From contig NC_082413.1 in the NCBI RefSeq assembly GCF_004011695.2, positions 62,001-126,000 of the forward strand: a DNA stretch of 64,000 nt. The letters are read 5' to 3'. The position numbers and the translations under genes are program-made. The stretch comes from Ascochyta rabiei (lineage: Eukaryota; Ascomycota; Dothideomycetes; Pleosporales; Didymellaceae). A model generated the notes under the pieces. The model saw only the letters and a list, made by a program, of their open reading frames with translations, made no database searches and was not told the DNA's origin. Position 1 is the first letter of the stretch. Each line of letters opens with the position of its first letter. This document shows positions 10,358-21,082 of this stretch, one piece after another.

Positions 10358-13300
10358 ATGCCTTCTCCCTCCAACCACCAAATTGATACTCTCGTCAAAC
10401 CCGCCTTTGAAATTTCTCATTTCGACGAGCCGAAGACACTATTTGGGCTGCTACAGCGTGCGGCAGACCTTTGGTCGAACAATGGTATTGCATTTAAAGA
10501 TCAAGGTTGGGATCGGAAGTCTGATTTCATGACGTATGCGGACCTCCTTACTGAGGCAAAGGTAATGCTGTCAGGAATCACATCAATCCCAACCAAGCTG
10601 ACAGCTGGCAAGTCTAATGCGGCCAAACTCTTGGCGCACGGGGCTGTTGCACCGCATCAGTGCACAGTGCTTTACTTCGACTCACATCGCAACAACACAA
10701 TTTGGTTCTGGTCTACCGTAATGGCAGGCGGCGTACCTGCAATGCTGTCTTCATTATCAAGCAACGACATCACTCTTGCTGGCGAGCTTGACAATGTCAA
10801 CAAGCTCTTCAACAGCCCTACTGTCTTGACTGCCAAGCATTTGGCAAAGCCATTCCGGCTAGTCACATGCCTAAACACAATAACTGTGGAGGTTGTTGCA
10901 ACGGTAAAAATTGAAGACGCCATTGAACAGATGACAATCACTGCGCCGGATGGCCGTGAAGATGAATTAGCAGCGGTACTGTTTACCAGTGGCAGCACAG
11001 GGTTTGCGAAAGGGGTTGAGTATACTCACTCACAGCTGGTGGTTTCTAGCAAGTTAAAATGCCAATTCCATCGTATGGACTCCAGTAAGATTTTCATGTC
11101 TTGGGTCAGTAAGTATCACCAGTCTTAGGAGTCAGTGAGAAGACATGCTTACTAATGTTTGGCGTATAGGTTTCGATCATAGTGCCGCTCTTTGCGAGAA
11201 CCACCTTCACGCTCTCTACGCTGGAGCAAACCAAGTCATGATCCCAGCCATTGACTTTGTACAAAGCCCCGTCCGTTTCTGGAAAGCACTAAGCAAGCAT
11301 CACATCTCGTATACATTTGCCCCTAACTTTTTCATTGCCACCGCAGTTCGCGCACTAAACTTGATGCAGCCCTGCGAAAGGGAGCAGATAAGTCTTGACT
11401 TCAGCGAGCTATGCGTTATCATGTGTGGTGGTGAAGCGAACAAGGTCGCTACAATTGAAGCCGCAGAAAAGATTCTTATGCAATATGGTGCGCCAAAATG
11501 CAGCATCAAAGCAAGCTATGGGCTCAGTGAGGTATTGAATTTTCTTGGAATCTGACCGAATGAACACTGATCTCTTCGCAGACATGCTCAGCTCTTTTTT
11601 ACAACCTGGATTCGCCGGCATACGACACGAAACGAAGTTACGAGTTCGCATCTGTTCGGAAGCATCTGCCAGATCACCAACTTCGTCTAGTAGACGATAG
11701 TGGTAAAGTAAGCAGAAGAGGCGAACGTGGCGCAATTCAGATCAGGGGCCCGCTCATCTTCAGACGCTATTTCAACAACGAATCGGCAACTTCCGCATGT
11801 ATGACTGCGGATGGATGGTTCGATACCGGAGATATTGGAACCTTAGATGACGAAGACAATCTGCTTATTGTGGGCCGCACGAAAGAAGTGCTAATCCTAA
11901 ACGGCCAAAACTATTCTTCGTTCGAGTTGGAGCATGCTATCGAATCTGCCAACATCCCCGGTTTGAACAAAAGCTTCACGGCATCCTTCTCCATCTGGAT
12001 GGAAAAGGCGAAGACGGACAGTGAGGATATTGTCATACTGTTTAACCCCACCGATGATAACGTTAAGGATACGCCTGAACTTCGCGACACTATCGCTCAG
12101 ATCAACCAAGCTGTTATTCGTTTCTGCCGTAAACGCCCAGTTGTGGTGATTCCATTACCAAATCAGGAGCTCCCTAAATCCACAATCGGCAAACTATCGC
12201 GTGCGAAGCTCAAGAAGTCGTTTCTTGCTGGTTCTTTCGATCGTTTCAAGCTAGCAAACCGTCCCCCACCATCGATCAATCAAAAAGGAGCTGGTCTTAC
12301 AACCCCACTACAGAAGATCTTGGGAGCTATACTATGCGACGAAACCGGTTCGTCGCAGTCTCAGCTCTACCTTGGAACAGCTCTTGCAGACCTTGGTATT
12401 GATAGCTTGGGATTCCTCCGCATCAAGTCCTCGCTTGAAAAGACCCTAGAGCGCGAGGAATCGATCTCAATGTCGCTTCTGCTGGCTTGCCGGACTATTG
12501 GGGATATGGACAATATGCTTTTGTCGCTCGGCACCACAACAGCTGAGTACGATCCAATTGTTCCCCTGGTCACGAGCGGCTCAAAAGCCCCAATCATTCT
12601 TTGCCATCCTGGCGGCGGCGAGTTTCTCACTTGGCTCATCCTCCTGAAGTACATTTTGGATCGTCCAGTCTATGCACTACGTGTGCGCGGCTTTCACAAG
12701 AACGAGACACCATTTGAAACATTGGATGAGATGCTGGAAACATACATCAATGCAATCAGGAAGCATCAGCCAAAGGGTCCCTACTTGTTGCTCGGCTTGT
12801 GTTTCGGCGGCATGCTATCCTTTGAGCTAGGAAAGCGACTCGAAGCAGCAGGAGAGCAGGTAGCCTTCTGTGGCGGCATCGACAATCCCGCCGACCTGAC
12901 ACGAATTCAGGTCCGCGCGCAGCCCCGAAACTTTATCATCGATCTGCTCCACTTCTTCCAGCTCATACCACTCGAAACAGCGCTGCAGTGGGAGATAGAG
13001 ATGGAGCATGTTGAAGACGAGAATTTCACAAAAGAGATCTTCGCCCGTTTTCCTGATGGAACTCTTGAGAATCTAGACCTCAGTGTCCCAAAAGTGGAGG
13101 CCTGGCAGCGCATCAATTGCAACATGCAGGACATCACTAGGTCCTACGTGCCAACAGGATCCATATCGAAGTACGACATCTTTTGGGTACCGCCGCTGCC
13201 ACAATATGAATGTACAGATCAAGAATGGCGTCATGATTGGCTATCAACGTGGAAGAACCACATAATAGGTGCCAAACAGAGCGATGTTGACAAAGAAGAT

Positions 13301-13420
13301 TCCCAAGGACCACTACGATACCACCGTGTGGAAGGAACACATTTCACTATACTACGGCCAGAGAATATTGAGGTGTTCCAGCAGACACTTAACAAAGCAT
13401 TAGAGTCAAGGGGGTTATAA
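10358..13420 (+). CDS. NRPS-like enzyme, adenylation-thiolation-thioesterase (A-T-TE)
   Basis: Exons 10358-11108, 11170-11531 and 11582-13420 (introns of 61 and 50 bp) give 983 aa. Such enzymes activate an acid (often an aryl 2-keto acid), tether it to the carrier domain and release or dimerise it through the TE. The A domain shows LFTSGSTGFAKG (about residues 208-219), a W-V-S-F-D-H-S-A-A-L core, YGLSE, GWFDTGDIG and PKSTIGKLSR (about 569-578). The carrier site is LGIDSLGF with Ser near 646. The TE shows GLCFGGM near 776-782, an Asp at about 805 and GTHF with His near 958. The TE nucleophile position is Cys rather than Ser. There is no condensation domain. Product unknown; the domain order suggests a small aryl-acid metabolite (inference). 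Confidence 0.9.
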
Positions 13421-13555
13421 CACAGGGTCTTGAGCTTTCAACAACACTAAGTATGTTAGTTTCATTCAGCTCTTGGTTCGTACACTATGTAGAAACAACT
13501 GCTTATCCCTAAACCTTGGCGAAACGGCTTACGCCTATACGGCCGGGATTTGAAC

Positions 13556-14625
13556 TTACCGTGCATCCCGCACTCCACAAGTCAACGCGATGGTCCAATC
13601 TTTCTCCAAAAAAGACCTTGGGTGCTCAAAACAAAGAGGAGTGTGGAGCGTTACGAAAACGTCGTCTAAAAAGAAAGATTCACCGATTTCACCGATTTTG
13701 ATCTGCTTTTGTGGCAATGCTACGTCCGCAGGATAGCATGTTGGTTGGACCAGATATGCGGGCAAACCAGGTCCAATGGACTTCCATCTTTTCTTGTAAC
13801 CGCCCTGATGTCTGAATTTCGCAGCTTTTGGAGGAGCTCTGCCTCCGTGAGAAGGTGTAGGAACGGGATGGCGAAAGTCAAGTTACGAGTGTGCAAATCC
13901 GCCATATGTTAGCGGGCTGTCTCCCAGATGATTTTAACAATAGCTATACCTTCATGTCCAATAGTATACTTATGTAGGTATGCAAGACCAACAAGGACTC
14001 GTTGCACACTAGTTTTGGTAAGAGTCCCCAAAGGTCTTTCATCACTGGAGCGCATATCAAGCACATCTGTGAGACTTGGCCCGAGGAACTCAAGCAGCAG
14101 ATATTCGTGCTTCCCGTTTTGACTCTCATTAGAAAGTGGTCCAACAGTTGCATTACATGCTGTAAGTTGATGTCTTCCGAATCGAGCTCCGCTAGAGTGC
14201 GCAAAACCTTAAGCTCACAACTTTTTGTTCGAGCTTCCGCGACTGAAGACTTAAGCGCAACGTACTCTTGATTCCTAGTCAGTCGCAAGCATCTTACCAA
14301 TCGGGTGTTGGCGATGTTAACTTGGATCTTTCGCAGCCCGCAAGGTTGAATAAGCTTCCCAGCCCAGCTTATGCAGAATTTGATACTTCCCGTCTCTAAA
14401 GATATCTCCAAGAGCAATTGGATGATATCCTCCAACTCGATAGCGGTGTAAAGGCTCAGCGTCGATGCTGCATATTTGTGCCAATGGACCCGTTCCAGGT
14501 ATGCCAGTGAATGTGAGGGAGAAGGGCTGAAGGTCCAATTTGAACGACTTTAATGTGCGGTTCGGTGCGCATGCGGTCCCAAATCTTCTTATCAGAGAAC
14601 ACGCGCTTATACTACTCCGGCACAT
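13556..14625 (-). pseudogene. Broken SRPK-like serine/threonine protein kinase
   Basis: Minus-strand pieces follow the order of an SRPK kinase: EPLHRYRVGGYHPIALGDIF and KYQILHKLGW, then YVALKSSVAEA, HVMQLLDHF, EYLLLEFLGPSLTDVLD, GLAYLHKYTIGHE, then ADLHTRNLTFAIPFL (the catalytic H-x-D-L-H-x-x-N loop) and SFFLDDVFVTLHTPL. The pieces lie in different frames. Near 13910 the sequence GCTAACATATGGCGG looks like an intron end whose AG became TG, and the DFG motif reads EIG. No second half of the kinase (after the activation segment) is seen. These changes argue for a dead gene, not for a multi-intron one. SRPK-like kinases are often multi-copy in fungi. Confidence 0.75.
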
Positions 14626-14949
14626 GCTATTTGTGGACGCAGATTATGTGTCAGGATGACAATCTGGGCTATGGAATTATAATCCGGATCAATCTAATGC
14701 TAGAGTGTTATACTCGGCTCCTTCAATTTGTAAGACTAGTTTGACTTTGCCATTGAGATTGATCGTCAATTTGTAGCTTCCTGTGCGGTCAGACTGGATG
14801 TGGCTAACTATCGAAAGATGTCCGTGGGATTTGTCGAGAATAACGCCTCAAAGATACATGGCGGACCGAATTTACCGTGTCCGTGCGCGTGATGCGCGGA
14901 TTCGAGTGATGCGCATCCCCATTGATTAATTGATTGATTAATAAGTTTA
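14626..14949. other. Spacer between kinase relic and LINE relic
   Basis: About 320 bp that become AT-rich towards 14930 (repeated ATTGATTAAT). I see no gene or RNA here. Confidence 0.4.
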
Positions 14950-15153
14950 ATGTCCTGTGTAAGTCTAAGACTATATAAGACAAGAGCAGTTAAGCTACTC
15001 TAGTAATTTATAGAGTGTGTTTGTAAAAGGGGATAGTAAATATGTGTTTAAAGTCCTGTAGTAAGAGCCTATGCTCTAGGGAGTTAACAGAGGTTTTTAG
15101 GCGTCTGTTGTTTATTGTAGGTACTACTTACAGGTACCTACTCTTACGTCTAG

Positions 15154-15207
15154 AATAAAAGCTAAAGTAGCTAGAATTCCTTAGGTTGTGTGTAGTAGTA
15201 GTCTTAT
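15154..15207 (+). repeat. 54 bp direct repeat, copy A (inside LINE relic)
   Basis: AATAAAAGCTAAAGTAGC onward matches 15808-15861 with about three differences (TTAGG against TTGGG, CTAAAG against CTAGAG), all G-to-A in this copy. It is offset by 654 bp from its partner. Confidence 0.85.
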
Positions 15208-15807
15208 TAAAAGCCTTTGTCCTTATAGGCTGTCTTATATTATTTTCCTTATATATCTGTATTCTCTATAGCTAAGTAGAAGGTGTTGTATTATTTATGC
15301 GTAGCTGCAGATATATCTATTATTATCTACCTTCTATATATTATATAGGTATGCTTTATTATATCTATATCCTAGTTTTAGTTAGTAGTAGGCACTTACT
15401 ACCTCTCTCTTAGTGTTTTTTAGTAGTTTTATCTTATTTATTAGTCTTAGACAGTATTTTGCTATATAGGTGTCTATTTTCCTTAGGATTACTTTAGCTG
15501 TATAGGTGTCTAGTTTATATTCCTATTTATCTGTTATAATAGCTTTAACTTAAATTCTAGTTATAGCAATGCTTATTAAGTTAGAAGTAGGCCTCTTTTT
15601 TGTTGCTTCTTTTGCTAGAGAGTCTGCTTTCTTGTTTCCTGCAATGTCCTGGTAGCTAGGGGCCCATTTGAGGCTGATTGTGGCTCCTTTGTCTTTAATA
15701 GTTTTAGCTGCCTTAATGCAGCGTATTTGCTAAGCCTGTCCAGGCTTGTTTAAAGGAGTTTTTAGTCTTAGGATAGCTGCCTGGTTGTCCGCAAAGACTT
15801 GGACGTA

Positions 15808-15861
15808 AATAAAAGCTAGAGTAGCTAGAATTCCTTGGGTTGTGTGTAGTAGTAGTCTCAT
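15808..15861 (+). repeat. 54 bp direct repeat, copy B (edge of LINE relic)
   Basis: Partner of 15154-15207, right next to the first recognisable RNase H codons. It is less mutated than copy A. Sequence beyond it differs in base composition, so it may mark the edge of the insertion. Confidence 0.85.
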
Positions 15862-15870
15862 TTATGAATT

Positions 15871-16607
15871 TTCGGTGTGCAGGGTCTTATGTCTGTATTT
15901 CGCTTTGTGTTGATGTGCTGTGTAGATGTATCTCTACAGTCCCTATTAGAAGACAACTCTATATTTATATTATAGTTTTACAAGAAGATGTCTTTGCATT
16001 CAAACAAAGACATCGTCGCAACTGCGTATTCGTTTTCAGTCAACGATGAACTAGAAGTATTCAATATACGAAGCTGCCAGCCTTAACAATTATCTGGTCC
16101 TTTAACAAAGTCTGGCCGTAGTAGAGTGTGCTGTTCATCGTCTTCGGACAGTGCGTAGGTAGCGAAGGCTGAATTAGTTTAGCTAACGAAGTTGGCTGCA
16201 CGCCCTGTAGTGTGGCGCAGTGCAACCTATGAAGACAACCAGCTGGGCACTCATTCTTGAAACGAGTATCATTTGCAGAGATTGGAGTGATATCGCCCTT
16301 AGGTATCACTATGCACTATGTCTTGTTCCGCGACTGTCATTAGAACTGTGCTTTAGTGCGGGCTATATTTGCAATAGCTCTGTTATTTGAGAGAACGCGG
16401 CCCGCCATTGAAGTATCCGCATAATCGTGCAGCCTTTGTTTCAAATGGAGAGCTTCAATGAGGCTGTGGTCTGATGAACTGAGACATTCAACTGGTTCAG
16501 GTAAGGCAATCGTGAGGAGTCAAAAGAGATCAGGAGACGGCTTTCCAACCACGCAAGGTTGCTGTCCTCTTCTAGCCCATGTTTTTAAGACTATTCAGGT
16601 TTCTTGT
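15871..16607. other. Intergenic, no gene recognised
   Basis: 740 bp between the LINE relic and the 3' end of the Pth11-like gene. An 82-codon minus frame (16061-16309) has no recognisable motif. An 11 bp near-palindrome, AAGATGTCTTTG...CAAAGACATC, lies near 15985-16012. Confidence 0.4.
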
Positions 16608-17943
16608 CTACTCAATTCGTACATCGCTATGTCTTACACCGTCATACCCCTGCGTCTCTCCACTCTTTCTGTGTACTGACTCCCTCACATAGTCTTCTTC
16701 GATTGTCATGTCCGTGGTCTTTGTAATACCTTCCACACCCAACATCGATTCCTCGCTCGTATTGCGCGTACCGCCTACTGGTACCTTGATAGTCCCATTG
16801 CCCCCATTGAACGTGTAGAGCTCCATTTGTCCGTTCGAACGTGTTCTAGCTGTGCGACTAAACATCTTGCTGTTTTGGCCGCCAGGTGCGTAAGAAGCTG
16901 GGTAGCCTGGGCCAGAGCGGTCGTGCGAGGACGAAGTAAAGGCTCTGTTGAGGAGAGGGCGGAGGGCGGGTGCTGAAGCGGATGTTATAGCAGCGTTTAT
17001 CTCGATTTGGGAAAGAAGGAGGATGAATATGTCGTCGTAAGGTGGGTCTTCTGTTACAGCGTATACCCAGAGGGCGTAGAGACGGACAATGGATGCTATA
17101 ACTGCTACACCTCCGACCATGAAGACACCAAGGAGTGCAATGCGTTTCGCTCGTTGGAGTTTTAGCTGTCCGAAAGCTCGCATTGGCATGGCTAGGATGA
17201 AGATATCTGTGAGGATGTTGACAGAGGCCATCGCGAAATACGTCCTAGGAAGGTCGTTGCATCCTTTGGGAAAGGTAGGGACCCATGCTCTCCATGGCTC
17301 TTTCGCACCGCATTCGAAAGCCTGGATCAGTCAGCTTCGAGTTCGGGGGAATGCTGGGGTTTCGCGTATGAAATACGTTGACGAAAGTGACTGCGATGGT
17401 CTGAACAGTGACGAATATACTAACGGCGTATACAGCGTAGCGAAAATTCGTTTGTGTGAAGATCCGGTAGTAGAGTGCCAGTATGCTAGCTTTGACGAAT
17501 AGCAACGCCCAAGGGTAAACTAGCTGATATGCATACCAGCGCTTGAACGTAGGGACCATAATGATTGAATGATCTAAATCGGCATTGTGTCGCCTTCGTT
17601 TTCCGTCAGTCGCCGTCAGTTTTTCTACTACGGGTATACATACCCAGTTCCCCAGCTGACAAGAAAACCATTCTGAATACCGAGTGAGATAGCGATCATC
17701 CACGCACATATCATGAACTTGTCGTCTAATCCTACATATCGTATGAAGGTGAGGCGACAGTACAGCCTAGCAGATAGTGAGCAAGTCTTGCGGCGAGTAA
17801 GTAAATCAAGGTTCCGAAAGATCGTACCTTAGCGCTACAGCGATTGTCGAGAACAATAGGAGAACTCCAGTGACGATCAGAAACATAGGCTGTCGCGAAC
17901 CATTGTCCCAGGTGATACCATAGCCACGCGTGCTGCTTGTCAT
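16608..17943 (-). CDS. Pth11-like seven-transmembrane protein (fungal rhodopsin-domain family)
   Basis: Exons (minus): 17943-17828, 17766-17644, 17593-17377, 17321-16608; introns 61, 50 and 55 bp; 389 aa. Family markers are VALRLYCRL at the end of TM1, GLDDKFMICAWM, WGTGRHNADL, FKRWYAYQLVYPWALLFVKAS, LALYYRIF, then AFECGAKEPW and FPKGCNDLPRTYF in the extracellular loop, ASVNILTDIFILAMPM and the TM7 block SQIEINAAITSASAPALRPL. The cytosolic tail of about 120 residues is Ser/Thr/Gly-rich. These proteins are thought to sense surface or host cues at the plasma membrane; the ligand is unknown. A CFEM domain is not present. A similar gene lies at 51160-52509. Confidence 0.85.
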
Positions 17944-19903
17944 ACTGTAGGAATCCACTCACATTCGAATCACGGGATTCACAAAGAGATCATGGCAACC
18001 TCTGGGCTATGAATAATTCTTGCTCCTCCTTAAGGCTTGACCCTCCGCGCCGCATAGCATCATGATCCAGCACTTGAGGCAGCTTCATCTTGTGAATCCT
18101 TCTTCTTATTATCCTGCCGTGTGTCCAACAGGACCGCAGATGCATGAGTAAAGTCTCCTGGGGACGGCTTGCATCTCCGAGCCATCATTGGATAAGCAAC
18201 ACGAGCTAAACGCTGACGAAGGGCGAAGGATTCGCGCGTTCGGTGCAGTCATCCTGGTTGGAGTTGGTGCGGCTCTTTGCTTTGAACGGTCTACTATAGT
18301 TTCCCTCGGTTATCGCCTGGACGGCTCGACAACTCCCCCGTTCCCCAGCCGAGCCGGTACCCGGACGAACAAAGTGAGCTCTTAGACTCGATCTTCCGCG
18401 TGAAGATAGATGGATCTTCTTCGAAGTCTTGAGTGGTTGGTCGTATGTGCGTTAGCGCATCACCATACTGTAGGATGCCGGGCAATCAGAGTATGGCTTT
18501 GCGGTCGAAGAACGCATATTTGGTGGGCCGACAGCTCCGCAATAAAGGAACGCTCCGGTGTCCACCGCGCCATGATCCCGCAGGAGCTATGTGCCGTGTT
18601 TGCCTCTCCTCGCATCTCATCCTATTTGCCACAGTTGACCCTGTGTTTTCCCGTCACCTCGGGTGACAAAAAAAAGCCGCACACCCAAACTACCTCCTCC
18701 ACGTAAACCCACAACAATGGCTTGAATAAAATCCAAAAAAAAAAAATTTATAGAGAAAATTGTTCTCTACAAGATTTTGTTTTTGTAGGCTCCGGAATCT
18801 TGTTGGTGTTGAGTAAGATAACCTGGAAGATCGCTATGGGTGGTGGTGTTCCTGAACTTTTGCTAGGGCTTTTTTTGACTATAGGGTGTGCGGCTTTTAT
18901 TGGCACCCGAGTACCCGTCAATCGCTGGTTTAGAACGTTAGACACGGCCCAGAAATCAGCAGGATCTTAGCCGAAAGCGGGTCAACCTGTCCCGCAAGCT
19001 CTTCCGTCCCCGCGACAAAAATCTCGCAGCCTCACCTTCTGCATTACCAACCAGAGCGGCGCAGGGGAGTTTGATTTCAGCCTATCAGATTTTAAGGTTA
19101 TTGCGACGCGTTATTCAAGATGAATGAAGGAAGCACACATGAGAGGTAACATTACATGCCATGCTCTAGGATCTCGGGCAATCCATTCTTAGCCATGCTA
19201 GGTAATCCTACAGGAATCTCTAGACCGGCCCACCGGGCGCAATCATCCGAAATCATCCTATTGTTCTAATCACATGCGGAAATTGTCTATTGCTACGGAG
19301 ATCAATACGCGTTTGGTCACATCCATCATCACCATAACACAGCAGAATACGCAGGTAAGCATGCAAGGAGAACTTCGATACGAATTAGCTTCATGCGCAT
19401 GCAATACTCGCAGGCCAATCACCGTTGCATGTGCGCCACATACAAGCCATGGCTTATTACCAAAATCGCCGGTAAGCGTGCGTCTACCGGAACATGCACA
19501 TCGAAGCGCGTTGCATTCTCCGAACTCAATCCTCCTGACCCAGGGCACCTCGAAAGACCATGCAGCTGTGCCACACGACCGCATCTCTCCTGAATCGCCA
19601 TGCATACAAGCTCTTTCCAGACCCGGATCTCGCCCCAAATACTACGGCAAGTGGTCCAATGCCCCGTTCTTGCCTTCAACACTTATTTCCGATCGTTACT
19701 CATGCCTTCGTTGCTCGGACTTTAGTTGCATGGTCATCTTTCGATGAGGCTCAGACGGGTAAAGTGGGTGTGATAAGGCCTGCAGTGAGGCACGAATAAA
19801 GCTTGATGCCCTCGACAGTCACAGTCACCAGCCAGGGACAATAAGCTTTCGCCTTCAATCAATCCGAAACACAAAGCTGCCAATCTCAACCTCAGCCGCC
19901 AAA
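17944..19903. other. Intergenic, about 2 kb, no gene recognised
   Basis: Contains small overlapping open frames on both strands (for example 18722-18970 plus, 82 codons; 19274-19747 plus; 19270-19638 minus) without family motifs. A short A-rich run lies at 18737-18747. The last 100 bp serve as the tyrosinase leader. Confidence 0.45.
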
Positions 19904-20984
19904 ATGGTCAACCTTTCCATTCTCGTTTCTTCGCTGTACTTGGCTTCGTCAGCAGTAGCCGCGGCTCTCCCTGCCTCTGCTCCAAAGACGTGCAAGAACC
20001 CCATTGTACGAAAAGAATGGTAAGTCAATCACACGAATGAATCATCTCGGACTCTGCTGACCATTGTCCTTCTGCAGGAAGCAACTATCTATTCCCCAGA
20101 AGAGGGCGTATATTGATGCAGTCCTCTGCCTAGCATCAAAGCCAGCCATCTCTGGCATCGAGGGAGCCATAAACCGTTTCGACGACTTCCAAGCCGTACA
20201 CAGTAGCCAAACTCCCGACATCCACTGGGTCGGTCACTTCACTCTCTGGCACCGCTATTTCATCAATACTTATGAAGAGGCTCTTAGGCAAGAGTGCGGT
20301 TACACTGGTGCTCAACCCTACTGGAACTGGTCTCTAGATGCTGAACCTCAGAATCCCACCTCAACACGCATCTTTGACTCTGAGATCTGGCAAGCAGACA
20401 CTGGATTCGGTGGCAACGGCAACAAGGTTGAACCCACTAATGAAACAAACCCCTTCGGCATCGTTGGCGGAACAGGAGGTGGTTGCGTACAAAATGGACC
20501 TTTCACAGCCGATAAGTTCTCAGTCAACTTCCCCACTCCCCACTGTCTCAAGCGCGATTTTGTCCCTACTCTGATCAACGTCTGGGCCGATCAGAAGCTC
20601 GTCAACAAAGTCCTCGCCCAGAAGGACTACACTGGCTTTGCCAGGGTCGTTGAAGGCGAGGCTAGCTTCGCCGTTCCCAACATCCACGGAAGCGGTCACT
20701 TCGGTGTTGGAGGTGCTCTCGGACAGGCTGGTGATGCGAACAACAGCCCCGGCGAGCCGATTTTCTACCTCCACCATGGCAACATCGACCACATCTTCTG
20801 GATGTGGCAACAGAAGGATCTCAAAACCCGCCTGCACCAGGTTGGTGGCCCGATTATTCCTTTCGACTACAGTGGTAAAAATGTCACCCTTGACTTTGAA
20901 GTTGGTCTTGGTAAGCTTGCGCCTACTGTTCAGCTTAGGGATTTGTTAGATACTCAGGGAAGCACTCTGTGCTACACCTACTAG
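19904..20984 (+). CDS. Secreted tyrosinase (type-3 copper phenol oxidase)
   Basis: Exons 19904-20019 and 20078-20984 with a 58 bp GTAAGT...CAG intron; 340 aa. It oxidises mono- or o-diphenols to quinones, as in melanin-like pigment formation. An N-terminal signal peptide (about residues 1-20, ending AVAAALPAS) points to secretion. CuA ligands: the His of FQAVHSS, the His of DIHWVGHF and the His of LWHRYF. CuB ligands: NIHGSGHF and the YLHHGNIDHIFWMWQ block. The tyrosinase fingerprint PYWNWSLD is present. The protein ends shortly after the core (LCYTY), lacking the long C-terminal shielding domain of many fungal tyrosinases, so it belongs to the short secreted class. Start chosen because it gives the signal peptide and correct phase. 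Confidence 0.93.
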
Positions 20985-21082
20985 AAAGGTGCACATATCT
21001 TGCATCCGTATTAATACACCCTAATGTTCACATGCATGTGTCTATCTTTCTCCCTAGTGAAGAAATTGTTGAATGAAACCAG

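Larger units (their letters stand above)
14950..15870 (-). mobile_element. LINE (Tad-like) 3' fragment with RNase H domain, RIP-affected
   Basis: Minus strand from about 15806 to 15580 reads VQVFADNQAAILRL, NKPGQA, IRCIKAAKTIKDKG, ISLKWAPSYQDIAGNKKADS and LAKEATKKRPTS. This is the RNase H domain found after reverse transcriptase in Tad-type fungal LINEs (D-N-Q-A and the G-N-x-x-A-D motif); a TAG replaces Trp. The rest, down to 14950, is AT-rich with no preserved frame. The reverse transcriptase itself is absent, so this is a 5'-truncated copy. Limits are approximate. Confidence 0.75.

Noticed and set aside
9878..10420. 180-codon minus frame overlapping the NRPS-like start
   Set aside because: No motif, no splicing signals, overlaps a well supported gene start on the other strand.
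13530..13605. Apparent antisense tRNA (CCGGGATTTGAAC)
   Set aside because: T-arm stem does not pair and the region adjoins the end of the kinase pseudogene; chance match.
18722..18970. 82-codon plus frame with hydrophobic stretch
   Set aside because: One possible membrane helix only; A-rich start, no family match, no neighbouring support.
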